Positions 7,033 to 14,196 are shown, numbered from the stretch's first letter. The stretch is 24,713 nucleotides of DNA from CALMEE01 sp041748315 (GCA_041748315.1 JBGTDM010000011.1:1-24713); one strand, 5' to 3'. The notes: generated by a model not told the origin, from the sequence alone. Numbers and translations: made by a program.

Positions 7033-8235
7033 CTATCTACCAAATCGGAACAGTGCGGCGTCATCGTTTTGCTTGCCAGTCAGCATATCCGCTAACAAGT
7101 CTGCTGCGATCGCACTGAATGTGATTCCGTTCCCCCCGAAACCGAGCGCGAAGTAACAGTGGGGGTACTCAAGAGTCGGACCGATATAAGCCAGTCCGTC
7201 AGCTGTCACGCCGAAGGTTCCGGCCCACGCGAACTCTACTTCCCAATCCAGATCTGGCAGTAGCTTTCTCACCTTGTCGCGGAGCCGTTGCGTCTTCTTT
7301 GGTAAGCGGGCGTCGCGCCTAGCAGCGTTTCGAAACGGATCGTCCTCGCCCCCGACCAACAAACGATTGTCCGACGTTACTCTCAGGTAAAGATAGGGGT
7401 CCTTTGCCTCCCACATGATCCAGCGATGATCCCACGGTGAAATCGATTCGAGTGGTTGTGATACGAGAGCGTAAGTACTCTTCAGCTCAGTCACATGTTC
7501 TTTCAACATCGATTGCACTTCATAACCAGTGGCGACGACCACATGTCGTGCTGTGATCGTTGTTTCGCGATTTGTCCGCAAGCAGACACGCGCGTTGCAG
7601 CAGTCAAAGTTGATGATGTCGGTCCGATCGAAGATTTTCGCGCCCGCATGAGCGGCGGCAGCGAGCAGTCCGTGCGCGAACCGGTACGGGTCGCACGACG
7701 CCGCCTTTTGGGAAACCAACGCGGCCGTTCCGCTTAAATGAAACTCTTCGCGAAGCTCGTCTGAGCCGAGCAAGCGAACATCGATCGCACAAGCTCGGCG
7801 CGCTTCTGCTTCGTCGGCTAACAAGGCGGCCTTATTTTTATCCGAGGCGACATACAGACTTGTCTTGCGGTCAAAGCCGCAATCGGTGGGAAGCTCGTCT
7901 GCTAACTTTGCCAGCGAATCCACCGCCTCAAAAGAGAGCCGATAAGCCCGCCTGGCCGATTCAAGTCCAATCTTTCCCGCCATCTCCACCAATGGCAAGT
8001 CGATTTCGTATTGCAAAAGGGCAGTGCTGGCTGACGTGCTGCCGAGACAAACGTCACGACGATCCACCACGACGACGGAGAGTCCGATCTTTGTCAGACG
8101 ATGGGCGATCAACGCGCCGGTGATACCCGCACCGACAACGGCAACGTCGCACGATTCGTTTCGTTCGAGCGGCGGGTAGGACTGTATTAAACCATTCTGG
8201 ACAAACCAGAATGGATGGTCGGATGTTAGATCCAT
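7033..8235 (-). CDS. FAD-dependent oxidoreductase, DAO (glycine oxidase-like) family
   Basis: A 400-residue protein with an N-terminal dinucleotide-binding motif, CDVAVVGAGITGALIAHRL (GAGITG at residues 35-40), an acidic VVVVDRR end to the second strand, and the C-terminal GFGGNGITFSAIAADLLADML segment that closes the FAD site in the DAO superfamily. It probably oxidises a small amine, amino acid or hydroxy acid; the substrate cannot be named. The ATG at 8235 (MDLTSDHPFWF) is preferred over the longer frame from 8292 because the upstream part would lie inside the structured element at 8255-8327 and adds nothing family-like. It is 107 bp downstream of the DUF892 gene in the same direction and probably shares its transcript. 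It differs from the Rieske-carrying paralogue at 9049-10476 in having no C-terminal iron-sulfur domain. Confidence 0.87.
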   Translation of the reverse strand: MDLTSDHPFWFVQNGLIQSYPPLERNESCDVAVVGAGITGALIAHRLTKIGLSVVVVDRRDVCLGSTSASTALLQYEIDLPLVEMAGKIGLESARRAYRLSFEAVDSLAKLADELPTDCGFDRKTSLYVASDKNKAALLADEAEARRACAIDVRLLGSDELREEFHLSGTAALVSQKAASCDPYRFAHGLLAAAAHAGAKIFDRTDIINFDCCNARVCLRTNRETTITARHVVVATGYEVQSMLKEHVTELKSTYALVSQPLESISPWDHRWIMWEAKDPYLYLRVTSDNRLLVGGEDDPFRNAARRDARLPKKTQRLRDKVRKLLPDLDWEVEFAWAGTFGVTADGLAYIGPTLEYPHCYFALGFGGNGITFSAIAADLLADMLTGKQNDDAALFRFGR

Positions 8236-8254
8236 AAATGACTGGAAGCCGTCC

Positions 8255-8327
8255 CCGGCCAACGAGCAGCGCGGATGCGCTGCTCCTCTCAACTCGGAAA
8301 GCCTCGTTGAGATTCGTCAACGGCCGG
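8255..8327 (-). other. Multi-arm structured element between DUF892 and FAD oxidoreductase genes
   Basis: An outer stem CCGGCC / GGCCGG (8255-8260 with 8322-8327) encloses a perfect nine-base hairpin, GAGCAGCGC / GCGCTGCTC (8264-8272 with 8277-8285, four-base loop), and a five-base hairpin, CTCAA / TTGAG (8288-8292 with 8307-8311). No T-run follows on either strand. In the minus-strand transcript it would sit between two coding regions, where it could uncouple their expression by RNA processing, partial termination or stabilisation. Confidence 0.55.
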
Positions 8328-8341
8328 AAACCAAGGGAATC

Positions 8342-8839
8342 CTATGACGTCGCCGCCATGGCCTCGCGATTGATCGACTTGGCGATTTCCGACAGTTTCC
8401 TGTCGGCCGCCAGTTCCTCGTCGTTATTCTGTTTCAGCAGCTTCAATGCCTTCGAGTAGCCGAGCAGTTCTGCCCATGTGCATAATGTGCCATAGGTGGC
8501 GATTTCGTAGTGTTCGACCTTTTGAGCGGACGCGATCATCATTGCGTCTTTGACGATCGGGTCACCATCTTCCTTAAGTAACGATTCGCTTTCTTCGATC
8601 AATCCGCTCATTGCCTCGCAGGTTTTCGCACGCGCGGCTTTCCCGGTATCCTCAAACGCCTGTTCGACGCGTTTGACGTGGCCTTCAGTTTCCTTTAAGT
8701 GATGCTCGAAAGCTTTTTTCAGTTCGGGACTTGAGGCTTTCTTCGCCAGCTTAGGAAGGGCCTTGGTAAGTTGTTTTTCGGCACTGAGAATATCGCGAAG
8801 TTCGTCATAAAAAGCGTCTGCCAAATTATCGAGAGACAT
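8342..8839 (-). CDS. DUF892 ferritin-like protein (YciF/YciE family)
   Basis: A 165-residue all-helical protein beginning MSLDNLADAFYDELRDILSA and continuing with AEKQLTKALPKLAKKA, the hallmark of DUF892 proteins such as YciE and YciF. They form ferritin-like four-helix bundles with carboxylate and histidine metal ligands; conserved Glu and His appear in the first two helices (E21, and the HHLKETEGH stretch) and in QKVEHYEIATYG. Family members are induced by osmotic, oxidative or starvation stress; the reaction is not established. Two ATG codons lie together; AAGGAG on the minus strand is only three bases from the first (8842) but six from the second, so the second (8839) is used. A sigma-54 promoter lies about 100 bp upstream at 8938-8953. 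Likely first gene of a two-gene unit with the FAD oxidoreductase. Confidence 0.93.
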   Translation of the reverse strand: MSLDNLADAFYDELRDILSAEKQLTKALPKLAKKASSPELKKAFEHHLKETEGHVKRVEQAFEDTGKAARAKTCEAMSGLIEESESLLKEDGDPIVKDAMMIASAQKVEHYEIATYGTLCTWAELLGYSKALKLLKQNNDEELAADRKLSEIAKSINREAMAATS

Positions 8840-8937
8840 CATTTACTCCTTAGAGTGATAAGTACGTTGGCGTTCCGAGGTCCGCGCCGCACGCTACGTG
8901 GCACGACGTCCATAAAACCGAGGACACCTACGACTTG

Positions 8938-8953
8938 AGCAAATCGCATGCCG
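8938..8953 (-). promoter_or_regulatory. sigma-54 promoter of the DUF892 gene
   Basis: On the minus strand the sequence reads CGGCATGCGATTTGCT: GGCATG and TTGCT of the sigma-54 consensus with exactly ten bases between GG (8952-8951) and GC (8940-8939). Predicted transcription start is near 8928, a leader of about 90 nt. A perfect GGATC-GAC-GATCC dyad (8952-8964) overlaps the -24 element, and a near-perfect 14-bp palindrome, GCTTGACGTTAAGC (8998-9011), lies about 45 bp further upstream as a possible activator site. Confidence 0.7.
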
Positions 8954-9048
8954 GATCGACGATCCTCTCGCGCCTGCCTTGCGGCTCGGTCATGCGTGCT
9001 TGACGTTAAGCGGAGGTCCCCAAACATATTCAGCCCGAATTCTGGCTC

Positions 9049-10476
9049 TCAATCAGAATCATTGGTGCCAAGTGTTTTCAGTTTATCTTCCGGCGGTCCG
9101 TAGATCCGAGTGCCGTCGGCCGCAAAACGTCCACCGTGGACGGCGCAGTCCCAAGTTTGCTCGACTTCGTTCCAGTGAACGACGCCACCTAGATGAGTGC
9201 AGAGCGGACTATGCCGGTGTTCGCATCCGTCGCGGTCGCGGCAAATAGCGACACGCTCGCCGCCTAACGTCCCCACGGCGCCTTGGCCAGGCGCGAATTG
9301 CCGGTCTTCAAGATTCTTTCCCGGCAGGAGCCGCCCTGCATAATTAGCGATTGACTGTGTTTGTTCGACGATCGTCGTGACGGCACCAGAGACTCCGAAA
9401 CGGCTTGGCGACAACACCTCTTTCAATGGAGTATCCCTGTCGGCCATCTGGTCGGCAATTAACTTCGCGGCGGCTGTTCCCCACGTCAATCCGACGCCGC
9501 TCAACCCGGTTGCGATCCAAACGTTTTCTTTGCCGGGAACTTTGCCAATGATGGGGAGGCCATCCGAAGGTTCAAACAGCTCGGCACTCCACGTCGAAAC
9601 TATTTCCTTAACGTCGAAGCGCTCGCGGACATAGTTCTCTAGTTTGGCTTTTGCTTCCGCTTCGTTACCGTCGCCGGTTCGATGGTCGCAACCACCGACC
9701 AAAATCAGGTTTGTGTCGTTAGAATTAGCGCGCCGGGTGTAATAGTAAGGCGAGTGGTCGTCCCAGAACAGCGCATCTTCCACACTCCGTCCTATTCGCA
9801 CTGCCATGACATACGATTGATAGGCCGGAGTTTGCAGGTAAATGCGGAATGCGTTGGTGAAGTTGCAGTGAACCGCACAGACGACTTGTTCGAATTCGAT
9901 TTTGCTTTGGCCAGCAGCCAGTGACTTGGGCGATTTGTCGGTCGGTCCACTCACCAGAGTGTTCTCAAAGATCTTTCCTCCGGCTTCGACGACCATTTCC
10001 GTAAGACGGCAAAGGTATGCCATGCAGTCGATCCTCGCCATCCCGCCAATTTGGTATCCCACCTTCGCATGAGGCAGCGACCATTGGTTTACGACTGTCG
10101 CTTCCAATCCGATTCGGGTGGCAGCCTCGCACTGCTGTTTGAGTTTTTCTTCGGCGGCGCTATCTTCTGAATAAAAGTAGGCGGGCACGCGGACGAAGTC
10201 ACACTTCTCGTTGGCACGCCGCTCGATGACGTCGATCGCATCAAGACGCAATCGCACGTATCGACATGCCTTCACTTCACCCAATTGGCGGATTAGTCCT
10301 TGAGGACCCATCTCCGGATGCGCATCCAGATGTCCGCTACTGCCACCGGTTGTTCCGGCACCGATCACGTTGGCCTCGCAGACGGTAACATCATGCCCTT
10401 GCCCCAGTAGTTCCAGGGCAACAGAAAGCCCGGTGATCCCACCGCCGATGATTAAGATTTCCGTGGAGTGATTCAC
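9049..10476 (-). CDS. FAD-dependent oxidoreductase with C-terminal Rieske [2Fe-2S] domain
   Basis: A 475-residue fusion. The N-terminal part (about 1-370) is a DAO-family flavoprotein with GGGITG at 11-16, a glycine-rich GAGTTGGSSGHL stretch, and a GLSGVGLTWGTAAAKLIADQM closing motif. The C-terminal part (about 385-470) is a Rieske domain: Cys426 and His428 in CTH, and Cys444 and His447 in CAVH, supply the four cluster ligands in the usual spacing. The cysteines that make the disulfide in bc1-type Rieske proteins are absent (LGG and CAVH replace LGC and CPCH). The architecture predicts electron transfer between FAD and the iron-sulfur cluster in one chain; the substrate is unknown. The start is GTG with no strong ribosome site and no alternative start upstream. 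It lies 150 bp after the SDR gene with no separate promoter recognised, so both are probably read from the sigma-54 promoter at 11607. Confidence 0.9.
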   Translation of the reverse strand: MNHSTEILIIGGGITGLSVALELLGQGHDVTVCEANVIGAGTTGGSSGHLDAHPEMGPQGLIRQLGEVKACRYVRLRLDAIDVIERRANEKCDFVRVPAYFYSEDSAAEEKLKQQCEAATRIGLEATVVNQWSLPHAKVGYQIGGMARIDCMAYLCRLTEMVVEAGGKIFENTLVSGPTDKSPKSLAAGQSKIEFEQVVCAVHCNFTNAFRIYLQTPAYQSYVMAVRIGRSVEDALFWDDHSPYYYTRRANSNDTNLILVGGCDHRTGDGNEAEAKAKLENYVRERFDVKEIVSTWSAELFEPSDGLPIIGKVPGKENVWIATGLSGVGLTWGTAAAKLIADQMADRDTPLKEVLSPSRFGVSGAVTTIVEQTQSIANYAGRLLPGKNLEDRQFAPGQGAVGTLGGERVAICRDRDGCEHRHSPLCTHLGGVVHWNEVEQTWDCAVHGGRFAADGTRIYGPPEDKLKTLGTNDSD

Positions 10477-10626
10477 TTCTAACTTGTTAAATCGCTGGCT
10501 TAACGAGTTGTCCCGAAGCCAGAATGATTCGTGAATTGATCGTTGTATCGGGTCGGTTTTTGCGTTGATAGTGTACTCCTCGTGCCCATTGGGCTTCCGA
10601 ACTTGTAAAGTAAGTAAGAGATGCGG

Positions 10627-11520
10627 TTATCCGTTGATCACCTCGCCACCGTTAGGGTGTAAGACTTGTCCCGTGATGTAGGACGAATCGTCGGAGGCGA
10701 GAAACACATAACAGCTTCCGCATTCATCCGGTTGCCCGGCCCGGCCCATCGGCGAATCGCTGCCAAACTTGCTCACCTTCTTCTTATCAAACGTGGCCGG
10801 AATGAGGGGTGTCCAAATCGGCCCCGGAGCCACCGCGTTGACTCGAATCCCATCTTCGAGCAAGCTTTGCGAAAGCGAACGAGTAAAGGAGACGATTGCG
10901 CCTTTCGAAGCGGCATAGTCGAGTAATCCCGGACTCCCGCGATACGCGGTTACCGAGGTTGTATTGATGATCGAGCTGCCTTTCTGTTTCTTCAAGAGCG
11001 GCAAAGCGGCTTGGACAAGGTAGAACATCGAGAAGACATTGGTGCGAAAGGTGGCAAGCAGTTGTTTCTCGTCAATTGCGTCGATTTCTTCCCGCGGATG
11101 TTGCTCGGCCGCATTGTTTACCAAGACGTCCAGGCGTCCGAACTTCGCCTTCGTCTTGTCAATTGTCTTTGCACAAAACGAAGATTTGCCAATATCTCCT
11201 GGTATCAACAGGCACTGGCGCCCCTCCTTCTCGACTAACTTTCGAGTTTCCTCGGCATCGGTTGTCTCTTCGAGGTAGACGATCGCGATCTCAGCACCTT
11301 CCCGCGCGAACATGACCGCCACGGATCGTCCAATCCCACTGTCACCGCCAGTGATCAAGGCCACTTTGTCTTCCAACTTCCCGCTCCCGTGGTACTCTGC
11401 TCGGATCGTTCTCGGTTGGGGACGCATGGGCGATTGCCGTCCAGGCTGGCGAGTTTGCGATTGTTCGGGCCGGATCTTTTTTGATTTTGAGTTTCCCCGC
11501 TGTTTAGATTTATTGACCAT
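10627..11520 (-). CDS. SDR-family oxidoreductase, general stress type (YghA/YdaD-like)
   Basis: A 297-residue short-chain dehydrogenase. The NAD(P)-binding motif TGGDSGIG is at 57-64, NNAA at 135-138, catalytic Ser189, and Tyr202/Lys206 in YAASK; the C-terminus GQVLHPNGGEVING is typical. The first 50 residues form a basic, Gln- and Pro-rich extension ending in YHGSGKLEDKVALITGG, as in the YghA/YdaD/YhxD group that appears among general-stress genes. The physiological substrate is not known. The ATG at 11520 is preceded by GGAG with nine bases between; a TTG three codons upstream, behind GAGGAG, is a possible alternative adding MNC. It heads the minus-strand block of SDR and Rieske flavoprotein genes and has its own sigma-54 promoter. 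Confidence 0.92.
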   Translation of the reverse strand: MVNKSKQRGNSKSKKIRPEQSQTRQPGRQSPMRPQPRTIRAEYHGSGKLEDKVALITGGDSGIGRSVAVMFAREGAEIAIVYLEETTDAEETRKLVEKEGRQCLLIPGDIGKSSFCAKTIDKTKAKFGRLDVLVNNAAEQHPREEIDAIDEKQLLATFRTNVFSMFYLVQAALPLLKKQKGSSIINTTSVTAYRGSPGLLDYAASKGAIVSFTRSLSQSLLEDGIRVNAVAPGPIWTPLIPATFDKKKVSKFGSDSPMGRAGQPDECGSCYVFLASDDSSYITGQVLHPNGGEVING

Positions 11521-11606
11521 GCAATTCAACTCCGCTCCTCATAACCACCACGATTCGTCAAGTGCGACCCGCTTATCCAACCTATGCCCTAGCGTGCACT
11601 CGAGAT

Positions 11607-11622
11607 TGCAATCTTCATGCCG
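11607..11622 (-). promoter_or_regulatory. sigma-54 promoter of the SDR gene
   Basis: The minus strand reads CGGCATGAAGATTGCA, matching GGCATG and TTGCA of the sigma-54 consensus with GG (11621-11620) and GC (11609-11608) exactly ten bases apart. The predicted start near 11597 gives a leader of about 77 nt to the ATG at 11520. Confidence 0.72.
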
Positions 11623-11994
11623 TTTCACCCATCCATCACTAGTCACAATCCTTCAACGAGAAAGTGTTTGCAAAGGACTCGCTACTCACCCCACTCTCAT
11701 TCACTTCACCTCCTCCAATGCCGCGACGCAGACTTGTATCCGCGAACGCAGATCGACCAACCTGGTCGTTGAAAAGCCATAATTCTCCCCATTGTTGACA
11801 AATGACCGATGGAACTGAAGTTGTAAGCGTCGAACAAACTTGTCGTTGTCTAAATACGCATCGCTAAGCAAGGTAATTCAGTGAGCGAGAACGCATTACT
11901 CGCACGATTTTCGAGGAACCATTAGGAATTTTTGGGTGAACTGTTTGCGTTTCGGTGGGGGATCGGCGGGCTGATGGCAAAAACCTGGCCCGGT

Positions 11995-12010
11995 TGGCAC
12001 GCGTCTTGCA
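11995..12010 (+). promoter_or_regulatory. sigma-54 promoter of the BON lipoprotein gene, full consensus
   Basis: TGGCACGCGTCTTGCA matches every fixed position of the sigma-54 consensus TGGCACGNNNNTTGCW. GG is at 11996-11997 and GC at 12008-12009. Expected start near 12021, leaving a leader of about 90 nt before the ATG at 12111. This is the strongest promoter call in the window. Confidence 0.88.
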
Positions 12011-12110
12011 GAGATAGAGTTCAATGGAAGGATCACGACGTTGCTTCAACCGATGTCCAGAAAGTTCCTGAAGAGTGTTAAGTTTCTACTTTTGACAAAG
12101 GATTATTAAG

Positions 12111-12482
12111 ATGCGAGTACTATTCCTGCTACCCGGGTTGCTTCTGCTCGCCATTGGTTGCGACACGGATACCAACCACAACACCAATCGTGACAACACG
12201 GCTGTCAATGAACGTGACGCCGACGGCTATTCGCTGACACCATTCGATCAATCGAACGAGCAGTCGGATATCGATCTCGTCGCCGAGATTCGTTCGCGAG
12301 TGCTTGAAATTGAAGATTTGTCGGTGAATGGACGCAACGTCAAAATCATTACCAACCAAGGTCAAGTCGTGTTGCGCGGACCAGTTCACTCACAAGCCGA
12401 AATTGATGCCATTGGCAACGTTGCGGAAAGCGTGGCGGGTGCCGGAAACGTCGACAATCAATTGGAAGTCCAACAGCGGTAA
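12111..12482 (+). CDS. BON-domain lipoprotein
   Basis: A 123-residue protein with a short lipoprotein-type signal (hydrophobic residues 3-16, Cys17 in LAIGC), an Asn- and Thr-rich linker (about 18-52), and one BON domain (about 53-120) of the form DIDLVAEIRSRVLEIEDLS, then VKIITNQGQVVLRGPV and an AGNVDNQLEV end. BON domains bind phospholipid or peptidoglycan and occur in osmotic-stress envelope proteins such as OsmY and DolP. A likely location is the periplasmic face of a membrane, attached by lipid at Cys17; the -3 residue is Ala and less usual than Leu, so lipidation is likely but not certain. AAAGGA lies upstream of the ATG at a somewhat long spacing. It is driven by a full-consensus sigma-54 promoter and followed 58 bp later by a stress-protein gene. 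Confidence 0.88.
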   Translation: MRVLFLLPGLLLLAIGCDTDTNHNTNRDNTAVNERDADGYSLTPFDQSNEQSDIDLVAEIRSRVLEIEDLSVNGRNVKIITNQGQVVLRGPVHSQAEIDAIGNVAESVAGAGNVDNQLEVQQR

Positions 12483-12486
12483 CGTT

Positions 12487-12498
12487 GTCCGTACGGAC
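12487..12498. repeat. 12-bp perfect palindrome GTCCGTACGGAC
   Basis: A perfect palindrome between the BON lipoprotein stop and the next start codon, 42 bp ahead of that ATG. It could act as a protein site or fold into a four-base hairpin in the mRNA. Nothing else supports either role. Confidence 0.35.
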
Positions 12499-12540
12499 GG
12501 TTACCCCAACTTTCTAAATTCAAACTAACTTCAACAGAAC

Positions 12541-13089
12541 ATGAGTAATACGATGAATAATGAACATGATAAAGCCGTTTTTTGTACCGTTGACGATCGC
12601 TCCAAAGCAATATCGATTGTAGAAAGGTTGCGGGAAAACGGTTTTCGCAAATCCGAGATTTCGGTCATCGTAGCCCACGATGACGCTAATGGTGAAATCG
12701 CAATCGAAGGGAGTACGAAGGCCCCCGAGGGTGCCTCGACAGGGGCCGGCGGCGGATTACTACTCGGCGGGGCACTCGGGTGGATGGTAGGTATCGGCGC
12801 ACTGGCTATTCCAGGTCTGGGACCGTTCATTGCCGCGGGCCCAATCATGGCAGCCCTAGGCGGCGCGGCACTAGGCGGGACTGTCGGTGGTATTGCCGGC
12901 GGATTGATCGGAATGGGATTTTCGGAATACGAGGCGAAACAGTACGAAGCGCACGTCAAAGCCGGTCATTCTCTGATCTCCGTGACCGCCTCGTCTGATG
13001 AAGAGGTGGACCGAGCAAAGGAGATCTACAACGACTTTGATGCCGAGAACATTTCCGTGCAAGACGTCGTCGCGGCATCGCGAAATTAA
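12541..13089 (+). CDS. Glycine-zipper stress protein, YflT/Gsp17M-like
   Basis: A 182-residue protein in three parts. An N-terminal domain (about 10-50) begins AVFCTVDDRSKAISIVERL and resembles the general-stress protein 17M/YflT domain. A Gly/Ala-rich central segment (about 65-128) with GGALGG- and GGIAGG-type repeats should form packed membrane helices. A C-terminal part (about 140-180) contains SLISVTASSDEEVDRAKEIY, a short alpha/beta unit. Proteins of this layout are common in stress clusters and have no known activity. The ATG at 12541 has no clear ribosome site; a second in-frame ATG at 12553 is equally possible. It is 58 bp after the BON lipoprotein gene, so co-transcription from the sigma-54 promoter is likely. 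The family call rests on recognition. Confidence 0.82.
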   Translation: MSNTMNNEHDKAVFCTVDDRSKAISIVERLRENGFRKSEISVIVAHDDANGEIAIEGSTKAPEGASTGAGGGLLLGGALGWMVGIGALAIPGLGPFIAAGPIMAALGGAALGGTVGGIAGGLIGMGFSEYEAKQYEAHVKAGHSLISVTASSDEEVDRAKEIYNDFDAENISVQDVVAASRN

Positions 13090-13302
13090 ACGCTAGTACT
13101 AAGTCGCTACTTGGAAGTCAAGGTAGGCGGTGCTAGATCGCTCGAACGCCATTGTGGAGTGATTTACACCGCCTGCTTGTTGGCGACGACTGTCCACCAT
13201 ATTGCTGCGAATCGAAGTCTGGATTCAGAAAATCGATCAACCCTAAACAGGGAACATATATCGTTTGAACTCAACTTTTTCTCAAGTCCTGTGAGGAACC
13301 CA

Positions 13303-13425
13303 ATGTCGATTGTCTCGAAAAAACGTTCTGGAAAAGTCAGTTATGCATTACTGGGTTGGTTGATTGGTCTGCCAATCCCAATCATCTTGATCCTTCTCTT
13401 CGTGCGCGGCTGCGATTTTTGGTAA
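13303..13425 (+). CDS. 40-residue single-helix membrane peptide
   Basis: A tiny protein with a basic N-terminus (MSIVSKKRSGKVSY), one hydrophobic helix with a Pro-rich kink (LLGWLIGLPIPIILILLF, about residues 16-33), and a short RGCDFW tail. AGGA at 13294-13297 is five bases before the ATG. The GWLIGLPIP motif is shared with short uncharacterised membrane peptides I have seen near stress genes, though no family name can be given. The longer open frame from 13111 is not used, since its extra N-terminus is unlike a protein and lacks a ribosome site. It lies 213 bp after the glycine-zipper protein gene. Confidence 0.65.
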   Translation: MSIVSKKRSGKVSYALLGWLIGLPIPIILILLFVRGCDFW

Positions 13426-13767
13426 AACCAAGGGAAGGGACAATTCCGACCAATTTTGCACTGTAACGCATGTGCAACTCCCGGACGTAACCTTGGTATC
13501 ATCGTGCCGCGTCGTTCCGCAGTAACTGGAGGATACGGATCTTTTCGATCGTGGGCGGAACAAACACTTCCGGAATGAGATCCACCAGCCGTCACCCGAC
13601 CTCTCTGGTCCGACACTTTTATCGTGGATTCTTCCCCAATATTTCGCCACGGCGCGATTAACCTTCCGTAAATTACCTCGATAACCTTCAAGTATAGATC
13701 GGTTGAATGATGACAAGACTTCATGTCTCGATTTGAAACCAAGAACGTGATATACTAGAAGCGAATC
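13426..13767. other. 342-bp region between stress island and KaiC module
   Basis: No gene supported; two minus-strand open frames crossing it are not protein-like. A TATACT hexamer at 13751-13756 is a possible -10 element for the downstream operon, but TTGAAA at 13731-13736 is only 14 bp upstream of it, too close for a normal -35. No sigma-54 site was found, so the KaiC module appears to be controlled differently from the stress island. Confidence 0.45.
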
Positions 13768-14196
13768 ATGGATACACCCGCTTCATCGACGTATGCGTTG
13801 GCCCGGCGATTGCTTGCAGCGAGCAAGACCGCTTCGAGTCCGCACGTCCCTGAAGCGGTGTTGGTGATCGAGAAGATGCGCACCTCCCTGACAAAATTCG
13901 CTGGCGTCGAGGGCTTCGAATCACTGCTACGCCGATCACTGCAGCTAGCGAGCGCCGAGGTGCCCGTGCTGAACAGTGTTAAGGTCGGGGCAGACGGCCG
14001 TCTGGAAGGATTTGAACAGCTTGTCGCCGACAACGGAACAGATGCAGAGGGCGACGCCGCGGCGGTCGCGATTACAGCCCGTCTGCTTTGGCTGCTAGTC
14101 ACCTTTATTGGTCAACCCCTCACGCTGACACTAGTGCGCGAGGCATGGTCCGAAACACCGCTGGACGAAGGCAATTTATCACTGGAGACTGATTGA
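13768..14196 (+). CDS. Uncharacterised 142-residue protein linked to KaiC-like ATPase
   Basis: A soluble, largely helical and acidic protein with no signal peptide. Notable segments are GVEGFESLLRRSLQLASAEVP (about 49-69), VGADGRLEGFEQL (about 76-88), and a hydrophobic AVAITARLLWLLVTFIGQPLTLTLVREAW run (about 102-130). I have an impression of similar proteins next to KaiC-like or sensor-kinase genes in other bacteria, but know no function. It is not KaiB: the length is wrong and the thioredoxin-like N-terminal strand pattern is missing. Its stop codon TGA shares one base with the ATG of the KaiC-like gene, a sign of translational coupling and of a partner role. The start ATG has only a weak GAAG ahead. 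A repressor, adaptor or substrate of the KaiC-like protein is inferred from position only. Confidence 0.72.
   Translation: MDTPASSTYALARRLLAASKTASSPHVPEAVLVIEKMRTSLTKFAGVEGFESLLRRSLQLASAEVPVLNSVKVGADGRLEGFEQLVADNGTDAEGDAAAVAITARLLWLLVTFIGQPLTLTLVREAWSETPLDEGNLSLETD

Larger units (their letters stand above)
11521..12110. other. 590-bp divergent control region between SDR and BON genes
   Basis: No protein gene seen. It carries two divergent sigma-54 promoters, minus strand at 11607-11622 and + strand at 11995-12010, separated by about 370 bp. Between them is the inverted repeat GCGAG / CTCGC (11885-11889 with 11899-11903), roughly 95 bp ahead of the + promoter, a distance usual for sigma-54 activator sites. 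The activator itself is not encoded in this window. Confidence 0.6.

Noticed and set aside
13731..13756. sigma-70 promoter TTGAAA / TATACT for the KaiC module
   Set aside because: The spacer is 14 bp, outside the usual 16-18 bp, and the implied leader would be only a few bases.
13768..14196. KaiB homologue next to KaiC
   Set aside because: Length is 142 residues instead of about 100 and no thioredoxin-like KaiB strand motifs are visible.
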